A DNA stretch of 38,260 bases from contig JACUTW010000018.1 in assembly GCA_014859605.1 (NCBI GenBank), positions 1 to 38,260 of the forward strand, in the 5' to 3' direction. The stretch is from Desulfuromonadales bacterium (GTDB taxonomy: Bacteria > Desulfobacterota > Desulfuromonadia > Desulfuromonadales > UBA2197). Made by a program: the position numbers and the translations under genes. The notes beneath the pieces are model-generated. The model saw only the letters and a program-made list of their open reading frames with translations, had not been told where the DNA came from and searched no databases. Of this stretch, positions 32,316 to 38,260 are shown piece after piece; the stretch's first letter is position 1, and every line of letters begins with the position of its first letter.

Positions 32316-32620
32316 TAGCTGCAGCGCTGCTGTGGGGCGAAAAGCGCTGCGATAATTTCCCCGGCTTCAGGAGAGATGACGCTGTAGAAGACTTCCGTCC
32401 CGTCGCGGCGACCGGCAATAATCTGTTTGCTCTTGAGCAGGGAGAGGTGCTGAGAGACTGTCGCCTGTGGCAATTCCAGACATTCCCAGATCTTTTTGAC
32501 ATTGCAGCTTTGGGAAAGGAGTCCGGCAACTATCTTCAGGCGAATGGGGTGCCCGAGAACTTTAAGGATTTCGGCTTGACGTTCAAGGTTGGCGTGCTTG
32601 TCAAATTCCTGTTGTGCCAT
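32315..32620 (-). CDS. ArsR/SmtB-family transcriptional repressor
   Basis: 101 aa from the ATG at 32620, placed 9 nt after AGGAG (complement of 32630-32634); an ATG at 32629 abuts that site and is less likely. The winged-helix core reads AEILKVLGHPIRLKIVAGLL, then recognition helix LELPQATVSQHLSLLKSKQI and wing GRRDGTEVFYSV. The ELCVC metal motif of ArsR is absent. Cys occur at 39, 47 and 100. One in the helix-2 region and one near the C-terminus recall the paired cysteines of persulfide- or redox-sensing members (SqrR/BigR type), but that is inference. It probably represses its own operon at 32658-32689. Confidence 0.88.
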   Translation of the reverse strand: MAQQEFDKHANLERQAEILKVLGHPIRLKIVAGLLSQSCNVKKIWECLELPQATVSQHLSLLKSKQIIAGRRDGTEVFYSVISPEAGEIIAALFAPQQRCS

Positions 32621-32657
32621 AGTTGTCATCTCCTGGAGACAAATAAAATCAGCGGCT

Positions 32658-32689
32658 CAAACCTTATTCTCATATATGGATAAGGTTTG
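32658..32689. promoter_or_regulatory. Inverted-repeat operator upstream of arsR
   Basis: CAAACCTTAT (32658-32667) and ATAAGGTTTG (32680-32689) are a perfect 10-bp inverted repeat with a 12-nt spacer, 38 nt upstream of the arsR start. Size and position fit an ArsR/SmtB-family operator. The right arm overlaps the predicted -10, so binding would block transcription. Confidence 0.75.
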
Positions 32690-32705
32690 GGGAAAATAAA
32701 GTCAA
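32677..32705 (-). promoter_or_regulatory. Promoter of the arsR-led operon
   Basis: On the minus strand TTGACT (32700-32705) is followed after 17 nt by TATCCA (32677-32682). The -35 is good and the -10 weak, as often seen at regulated promoters. The operator arms cover the -10 and the start region. Confidence 0.6.
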
Positions 32706-32712
32706 GTTTGAT

Positions 32713-33900
32713 CTAGAAAAGCGGCAGAGAAGTTCCGTTGCGTCGCGGCAAAGAGAAGACTTTAGCGATGGTGGCGGCAAGATCGGCAAAGGTTGCCCTG
32801 GTCCCGAGATCCTGACCCGCAGTCATCCCCGGTTGCCAGACAAGGAGCGGCACATATTCACGGCTATGATCGCTGCCGGCAGTGGTCGGGTCGCACCCGT
32901 GATCGGCAGTGATCACAAGGAGATCCCCTGGAGCCAAAGCCGCCATCAGGGGTTGTAAATCCGCATCAAAACGCTCTAAAGCCCGGGCAAAGCCGGCAAC
33001 GTCAAGACGATGCCCGTACTCCATGTCAAAGTCGACCAGATTAGCGAAGATCATCCCCCGGCCGACGCGCTCGAGGGCTGCAACGGTCTGTTCCATCCCT
33101 TCTTGATTATTCCGTGTCGCAACTGATGTTGAAATCCCTCGGCCGGCAAAAAGATCGCTGATCTTGCCGATAGCATGAACTGGTAAGTGCCGTTCGATGA
33201 GATCATCCAGAATCGTCGGAGAGGTCGGCGGCATGGAAAAATCATGGCGGTGCCGGGTTCGTTTGAAATTATCCGCAGCTGTGCCGATAAAGGGGCGGGC
33301 AATAACGCGAGCAATACGATAGGGATCGAGAATCTTTCGGGTGAGTTGACAGATTTCGTAAAGGCGTTCCGGGGCAATAACCTCTTCGTGGGCGGCAATC
33401 TGAAAGACAGAATCGACACTGGTATAGATAATCGGGCGACCGCTGTGCAGGTGCTCTTCACCGAAGCGACGCAACACATCGGTGCCGCTCGCCGCAACGT
33501 TCCCCAGGGGTGCCAAACCGGTTTGTTGTGTAAATGCGTCGATTATTTCTTCCGGAAAACCCTGCGGAAAGGTGGCAAATGGCTGCAACTGGGTGACGCC
33601 GCAGATTTCCCAATGGCCGGTGGTAGAATCCTTGCCGACAGCAGAAGATTGCATGCGCCCGTAATGCGCCCGGGCCTGAGTCGCGGGCGGGATGCCGGGG
33701 AGAGCCAGGATGTTGCCGAGACCGAGTTGCTGCAGGTTGGGTAGCTGCAAACCGCCTTCTCGCTGGGCAATATGCAACAAAGTGTTAGCGTCGCTATCAC
33801 CATAACTGTCGGCATCCGGCAGGGCGCCAATACCGACGCCATCGAGGACAATCAGGATGACGCGTTGAATGGGCTCAGACTGAGAGGGCATGAAGGGCAT
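32713..33900 (-). CDS. deoB: Phosphopentomutase
   Basis: 395 aa from the ATG at 33900, which overlaps the argJ stop by 1 nt (TAATG); the ATG at 33891 is also possible. It is an alkaline-phosphatase-superfamily enzyme: RVILIVLDGVGIGALPDADS carries the first metal ligand, SYGDSDANTLLHIA is the DeoB signature, and DSTTGHWEICG holds the phospho-acceptor Thr. IYTSVDSVFQIAAHEE and ITADHGCDPTTAGSDHSRE near the end supply further Mn ligands. It interconverts ribose- or deoxyribose-1- and 5-phosphates in nucleoside salvage. It is last in the secA-argJ-deoB run. Confidence 0.95.
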   Translation of the reverse strand: MPFMPSQSEPIQRVILIVLDGVGIGALPDADSYGDSDANTLLHIAQREGGLQLPNLQQLGLGNILALPGIPPATQARAHYGRMQSSAVGKDSTTGHWEICGVTQLQPFATFPQGFPEEIIDAFTQQTGLAPLGNVAASGTDVLRRFGEEHLHSGRPIIYTSVDSVFQIAAHEEVIAPERLYEICQLTRKILDPYRIARVIARPFIGTAADNFKRTRHRHDFSMPPTSPTILDDLIERHLPVHAIGKISDLFAGRGISTSVATRNNQEGMEQTVAALERVGRGMIFANLVDFDMEYGHRLDVAGFARALERFDADLQPLMAALAPGDLLVITADHGCDPTTAGSDHSREYVPLLVWQPGMTAGQDLGTRATFADLAATIAKVFSLPRRNGTSLPLF

Positions 33901-35090
33901 TAACTGCGATAGGAGGCATTGCACTTGACGTAGTCATAGGTCAAGTCCGAGGTGTAATAGCGACCGAGTCCGCTGCCGAGATGGAGATCGATGGTCACCT
34001 TGAATTCGGGCTGCTTCAGCACCGCCGTGGCTTTGGCCTCCAGTTCAGCGCCGGTACTGATGCCGTCAAGCACAACCGGGATTTCGCCAAAAGAGATGCC
34101 GACCCGCTCCGGATCGATCTCTGCCCCGGAGTAACCGACCGCGGCAATGATCCGTCCCCAGTTGGCGTCCTCGCCAAAAAAAGCAGTCTTGACCAGATTG
34201 GAGGTGGCGACACTCAGGGCCGCCTGCCGCGCCTGCGCATCATCCAGCGCGCCGCGGACTTCAATCTCGACCACCTTGGTCGCCCCTTCCCCATCCTTGA
34301 CGATGAGTTTGGCGAGTTGCAAAAGGACGTTAGCGAGTTTCTCGGCAAAAGCCTCCCCGTCCGGGGTATTGGGTTGAATCTCTGCGCCAACTGAAGCGCC
34401 GTTAGCGAGGAGCAGAACCATATCATTGGTCGAGGTATCGCGATCGACCGTAATGCTGTTAAAGGAAGCGTCAACCGCACGGCGCAGCGCCGCATCAAGG
34501 AGATCTGGCGCCACCTGCGCATCGGTCATGACAAAAGCGAGCATGGTCGCCATGTTCGGGTGGATCATCCCCGCCCCTTTGGCAATGGCCACGATATTGT
34601 AGGGATTGCCGTAGCTGCTCCCCGAGGCGGTGGCGATCTTGGGATAAGCATCCGTGGTGCGGATCGCCTCGGCAACGTCAGCGCAGCGATCTTCTGCCAG
34701 AGAAGCGACCAATTGCGGCAGGAAGTTTTCAAAGGGGGCCAGGGGCAAAAGCTGTCCGATAACGCCGGTCGAAGCCAGTGCGAGAGTTTCGACCGGAATC
34801 TGCAGTTGGGCAACTGCAAGCTCTGCGGTCTGCAGGGCAACAGCGTGGCCGGCGGCACCGGTGCAGGCATTAGCATTACCGCTGTTGACCAGAACCGCCT
34901 GACAGTGACCACCAGCAAGACGGTCGCGGGTGATAACAATCGGCGCGGCCACAACCTTGTTGGTGGTATAGACCGCAGCACAACGTGCCGGGGTCGCGGA
35001 TACGATCAAACCCATGTCGAGCTTGCCGCTTTTTTTGATGCCGGCGGCGCAGGCGGCAAAACTAAAGCCTTTTATCTTAAGATTCTGCAT
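33900..35090 (-). CDS. argJ: Glutamate N-acetyltransferase / amino-acid acetyltransferase ArgJ
   Basis: 396 aa precursor. ArgJ cleaves itself into two chains at A181/T182 in HPNMATMLAF, leaving Thr182 as the nucleophile. Oxyanion residues are in ASTGVIG (107-112), and KGAGMI (171-176) supports the active site. The C-terminal chain contains SFNSITVDRDTSTNDM, and the protein ends DLTYDYVKCNASYRS as usual. It transfers the acetyl group from N-acetylornithine to glutamate in the cyclic arginine pathway, and may also use acetyl-CoA. It starts 35 nt after secA with no separate promoter evident. Confidence 0.96.
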   Translation of the reverse strand: MQNLKIKGFSFAACAAGIKKSGKLDMGLIVSATPARCAAVYTTNKVVAAPIVITRDRLAGGHCQAVLVNSGNANACTGAAGHAVALQTAELAVAQLQIPVETLALASTGVIGQLLPLAPFENFLPQLVASLAEDRCADVAEAIRTTDAYPKIATASGSSYGNPYNIVAIAKGAGMIHPNMATMLAFVMTDAQVAPDLLDAALRRAVDASFNSITVDRDTSTNDMVLLLANGASVGAEIQPNTPDGEAFAEKLANVLLQLAKLIVKDGEGATKVVEIEVRGALDDAQARQAALSVATSNLVKTAFFGEDANWGRIIAAVGYSGAEIDPERVGISFGEIPVVLDGISTGAELEAKATAVLKQPEFKVTIDLHLGSGLGRYYTSDLTYDYVKCNASYRS

Positions 35091-35125
35091 GATGATTCAA
35101 CCTTTAAAGGTCTGAAGTTAAAGGA

Positions 35126-37822
35126 TTAACCTTGCCCGCAGCATTTTTTATACTTCTTGCCACTGCCACAGGGACACATTTCATTGCGTCCGACTTTATC
35201 CTCATCGCGAGTGACCGGGCGCGGCGCAGCCTCTTCATCGGCACCGCTGAGGTCGCGCAGGGTAGCGCGGTTGCGCTCCAACTCTTCCGCTTCCATCTGG
35301 GCGACATCCTCCTCGTGCACCAGTTGCACAAAGAAGAGCTTCGACACCACTTCCTGCCGGATGCGCTGCATCAGATCCATAAAGAGGCTGTACGCTTCTT
35401 TTTTGTATTCTTCCTTGGGGTTCTTCTGCGCATAACCGCGCAGGCCGATCCCTTCCTTGAGATGGTCGATGGAAAGGAGATGATCTTTCCACTGCCCGTC
35501 GATCGCCTGCAGCAGGAGAATTTTCATCAACTGATCCATCACCGGCGTGGTGAAATCGGCTTCCTTCTCTTGGAAACGATTGTTGACCGCTACCTGCAAT
35601 GCTTCGATCATCTCTGGGGGAGTTTGTACCGTCGGGAGTTGTGGGCGGAAGCAGAAGAGTGTGTAACACTCGTCGGCTAAGACATCGAGATCCCAATGCT
35701 GGGCATGCCCCTTGACTGCCGGGGGGCAATGCGAGGAAACGAGATTGTCGATGGTTTCGTCGATGATCGATTGAAAAATTTCGCGAACACCTTCGCCGGC
35801 AAGAACTTCTTTGCGCTGCGAATAGATGACCTCGCGCTGCTTGTTCATGACGTCATCATAATCGATGAGATGTTTACGAATCTCGTAGTTATGAGCTTCG
35901 ACCTTCTTCTGGGCATTTTCAATCGCCTTGGAGATCATGCCGTGCTCAATCGGCTCATTTTCGGGGATACGCAGTTTATCCATAATGAAGGCGACACGAT
36001 GCGAACCGAAGATGCGGAGCAGGTCGTCTTCGAGGGAGAGATAAAAACGACTCTCACCGGGGTCGCCCTGTCGTCCGGAGCGGCCGCGCAACTGGTTGTC
36101 GATCCGTCGTGACTCATGACGCTCGGTACCGCAGATGTAGAGCCCGCCGGCCGCGAGCACTTCTTCCCTCTCCTTGGCACAAAGGATCTGGCATTTTTCA
36201 AGAAGTTCGCTACGTACCTCTTCGCTATCGGCCACCCCGGCGGCCAGATGTTTTGCCATCATCTCGGCATTGCCGCCCAAGACGATGTCAGTACCACGAC
36301 CGGCCATATTGGTGGCGATGGTGACCGCCCCCTTGCGGCCGGCCTGGGCAACAATCTCCGCTTCGCGATCATGATGCTTGGCATTGAGAACCGAGTGCGG
36401 CACCCCTTTTTCGCGCAACATCTTTGCCAGAGTTTCAGACTTTTCAATGGAGATAGTACCGACCAGTGACGGCTGCCCTTTGGCGTGGCGCTCGACTACA
36501 TCAGCGACCACGGCGTTAAATTTTTCCCGCTCGGTCTTATAGATGACATCCGACTGATCGATACGAATCATCGGGCGATTGGTCGGCACGACCGACACCC
36601 CCAACTTGTAGATTTCGTTGAATTCCGTCGCTTCGGTATCGGCGGTACCGGTCATCCCTGCGAGTTTTTTATACATACGGAAGTAATTCTGGAAAGTGAT
36701 CGTCGCCAGTGTCTGATTTTCACTCTCGATCTTCACCCCTTCTTTTGCTTCGATAGCCTGGTGCAAACCGTCACTCCAGCGTCGGCCCGGCATCATGCGG
36801 CCGGTGAATTCATCGACAATCACTATCTCGCCTTCGTTGACCACATAATCGACATCGCGGCGGAAGAGGGCGTGGGCGCGCAGCGCCTGCTTGGCATGGT
36901 GAAGGATTTCGTTGTTCTGCAAATCATACAAGTTGGTAATCCCGAGCAACTGCTCAACCTTAAGGAGCCCTTGTTCAGTAAACTCAGCATTTTTGGCTTT
37001 TTCATCGATGGTGTAGTCGCCGGTATATTCTTTACTCGACAAACCGATCTTGCCATCCCGGTGTTCGATCATCTCCCCTTTGACCAGTTTCGGGATGATC
37101 TTGTCGACGGTGTAATAATGGTTGCTCGACCCCTCGCTCGGCCCGGAGATGATCAACGGCGTCCGCGCTTCATCGATGAGGATCGAGTCGACCTCATCGA
37201 CGATGGCGAAGCTGAGATCCCGCTGTACATAATCATCGAGAGAAAACTTCATGTTATCGCGCAGATAGTCAAAACCGAGCTCATTATTGGTGCAGTAAGT
37301 GATATCGCAGGCGTAAGCGGCCTTACGTTCGGCGTCGCTGAGTCCGTGGACAATCACCCCGACACTCAAACCGAGAAAGCGATGGATATCCCCCATCCAT
37401 TCCGAGTCACGCCGTGCCAGATAATCGTTGACCGTAACGATATGGACACTCTGACCACTCAGGGCATTGAGGTAAGCCGGCAGGGTCGAGACCAGAGTCT
37501 TCCCTTCGCCAGTCTTCATCTCGGCGATCTTCCCCTGGTGCAAAACCATGCCGCCGATCAGCTGGGTATCAAAATGTCGCAACCCCAGCACCCGGCGCCC
37601 GGCTTCGCGCACCACCGCAAAGGCTTCGGGGAGGAGTGCGTCAAGGGCTTCCCCTTTAGTCAGGCGGCCGCGAAATTCATCGGTCTTGCTGCGCAGTTGC
37701 TCATCAGAGAGGGCGACTATTTTCGCTTCCAAAGCGTTGATCTGATCAACCAGGGGTTGCAACCGCTTCAACTCACGCTCGCTCTGGCTGCCAAAAACTT
37801 TTTTCAGGATATTACCAAGCAT
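35126..37822 (-). CDS. secA: Preprotein translocase ATPase SecA
   Basis: 898 aa from the ATG at 37822; GGAG 6 nt upstream favours it over the ATG at 37834. Motor domain: MKTGEGKT (Walker A, 102-109), [20 protein letters not shown] (DEAD-box region), [24 protein letters not shown] and [20 protein letters not shown] (NBD2). Helical wing and scaffold domains follow. The C-terminal tail is complete: [16 protein letters not shown], a zinc-binding SEC-C motif for SecB and phospholipid contact. It drives protein export through SecYEG. The upstream 93 nt hold no clear sigma70 pair. A reverse-transcriptase fragment starts divergently within 51 nt. Confidence 0.98.
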   Translation of the reverse strand: MLGNILKKVFGSQSERELKRLQPLVDQINALEAKIVALSDEQLRSKTDEFRGRLTKGEALDALLPEAFAVVREAGRRVLGLRHFDTQLIGGMVLHQGKIAEMKTGEGKTLVSTLPAYLNALSGQSVHIVTVNDYLARRDSEWMGDIHRFLGLSVGVIVHGLSDAERKAAYACDITYCTNNELGFDYLRDNMKFSLDDYVQRDLSFAIVDEVDSILIDEARTPLIISGPSEGSSNHYYTVDKIIPKLVKGEMIEHRDGKIGLSSKEYTGDYTIDEKAKNAEFTEQGLLKVEQLLGITNLYDLQNNEILHHAKQALRAHALFRRDVDYVVNEGEIVIVDEFTGRMMPGRRWSDGLHQAIEAKEGVKIESENQTLATITFQNYFRMYKKLAGMTGTADTEATEFNEIYKLGVSVVPTNRPMIRIDQSDVIYKTEREKFNAVVADVVERHAKGQPSLVGTISIEKSETLAKMLREKGVPHSVLNAKHHDREAEIVAQAGRKGAVTIATNMAGRGTDIVLGGNAEMMAKHLAAGVADSEEVRSELLEKCQILCAKEREEVLAAGGLYICGTERHESRRIDNQLRGRSGRQGDPGESRFYLSLEDDLLRIFGSHRVAFIMDKLRIPENEPIEHGMISKAIENAQKKVEAHNYEIRKHLIDYDDVMNKQREVIYSQRKEVLAGEGVREIFQSIIDETIDNLVSSHCPPAVKGHAQHWDLDVLADECYTLFCFRPQLPTVQTPPEMIEALQVAVNNRFQEKEADFTTPVMDQLMKILLLQAIDGQWKDHLLSIDHLKEGIGLRGYAQKNPKEEYKKEAYSLFMDLMQRIRQEVVSKLFFVQLVHEEDVAQMEAEELERNRATLRDLSGADEEAAPRPVTRDEDKVGRNEMCPCGSGKKYKKCCGQG

Positions 37823-37872
37823 ATCAGGCTCCATCGATGGTCTATTTTGAAGTTACAGGGCGCGCATACTAA

Positions 37873-38260
37873 CACAAGGAGCATCCCCCCTCAAGGGTAA
37901 AGGGGAAAGGAAAAAGTGACGAAAATGATGGCGACGCACATGATGGCGTCCTGTCGCCCACAGTTAAAGCAATAAAGCAAGAACCGGCCTGCCGCTTTCA
38001 CGCCTTTTATGACAAGGTCTACCGGGCCGACATCCTTGGTCATGCCTATGCCCTTGTCCGTGCCAACAAAGGGAGCGCCGGGATCGACGGCGTCACCTTC
38101 GCGGCCATCGAGGAGAACGAAGGGGCACCTGCATTCATTGGGGAGTTGGAAGAGGCACTAAGAAACAAGACGTATCAACCCGATCCGGTCAAACGGGTCA
38201 TGATACCGAAAGCGGATGGCAGTCAGCGCCCTCTCGGTATTCCGACCATCCGGGACCGGG
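37873..38260 (+). pseudogene. ltrA: Group II intron-type reverse transcriptase, N-terminal part; no start codon in frame, truncated by window end
   Basis: The frame from 37873 (after a TAA at 37870-37872) stays open to the right edge. From about 37981 it encodes EPACRFHAFYDKVYRADILG, then ANKGSAGIDGVTF and YQPDPVKRVMIPKADGSQ followed by RPLGIPTIRDR, the RT0-RT1 motifs of group II intron (LtrA-type) reverse transcriptases. No ATG, GTG or TTG occurs in this frame before a TTG at 38146, inside the conserved domain. In another frame, GTG 37916 with GAAAGG 5 nt upstream gives 19 codons and then stops at 37973. The ORF is therefore frameshifted, 5'-truncated, or started at a non-standard codon. The usual several hundred bases of intron RNA before the ORF cannot fit, because secA begins only 51 nt away. 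Confidence 0.8.

Noticed and set aside
34560-35129. 189-aa open frame antisense to argJ
   Set aside because: It is the shadow of the argJ reading frame; argJ carries all catalytic motifs.
36485-37900. 471-aa open frame antisense to secA
   Set aside because: It mirrors the secA codons across the conserved motor region, has no ribosome-binding site and no recognisable domain; secA on the other strand is certain.
1-38260. tRNA, rRNA or CRISPR array
   Set aside because: No cloverleaf-like sequence, rRNA core motif or regularly spaced repeat was seen on reading either strand; a covariance search was not possible.

Overview
The window reads as chromosomal DNA from a deltaproteobacterium of the Geobacter/Desulfuromonas/Pelobacter type (Desulfuromonadia). 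This is inferred from family content and gene order, not from a database match. It has moderately high GC, Gram-negative envelope genes (LytM factors, lipoprotein signal, outer-membrane porin), MEP isoprenoid genes, a cohesin-domain protein followed by two pseudopilins, and a dense housekeeping layout with many 1-4 nt start/stop overlaps. I see no tRNA, rRNA or CRISPR array.

Layout. 1-1718 (+): the end of a cohesin-domain protein and two type II secretion-like pseudopilins. 1726-7098 (+): a cell-division/envelope cluster (ftsE, ftsX, a small zinc-ribbon protein, an EnvC-like LytM activator, a CtpA/S41 protease, a YibQ-like divergent polysaccharide deacetylase). 7106-7933 (-): an orphan ParA-type ATPase with a near-consensus promoter. 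8014-13156 (+): xseA, an M23 peptidase, xseB, ispA and dxs, closed by a strong intrinsic terminator. 13239-14231 (-): a response regulator with a degenerate receiver plus a GAF-like domain. 14314-17794 (+): a TmcAL-like gene, then lemA and two TPM-domain genes, with a palindromic repeat between the TPM genes. 17802-19825 (-): a DUF362-ferredoxin protein and a membrane-anchored lipase-like hydrolase. 19900-27713 (+): a Xer recombinase, an unknown 146-aa protein, a decayed inverted repeat, and a complete pgaABCD exopolysaccharide operon.

27766-32620 (-) looks like one operon headed by an ArsR-type repressor: arsR, a DUF3108 protein, holC, rsmE, trmJ, an unknown gene and rlmD. A perfect 10-12-10 inverted repeat lies on the predicted arsR promoter. 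32713-37822 (-) carries secA, argJ and deoB. The right edge (37873-38260, +) is the N-terminal part of a group II intron-type reverse transcriptase with no usable start codon in its frame and no room for a normal intron 5' region before secA.

How the genes fit together. FtsEX is known to drive EnvC-type activators of cell-wall amidases, and envC and yibQ are neighbours in E. coli, so 1726-7098 is a coherent cell-wall separation module. The xseAB/ispA/dxs block couples exonuclease VII to isoprenoid precursor synthesis. PgaA-D make, deacetylate and export poly-N-acetylglucosamine for biofilm. The ArsR-led operon is the most unusual regulatory arrangement: three rRNA/tRNA methyltransferases and a DNA polymerase III subunit apparently lie behind a stress-type repressor. 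The oddest gene is the start-less reverse transcriptase beside secA.
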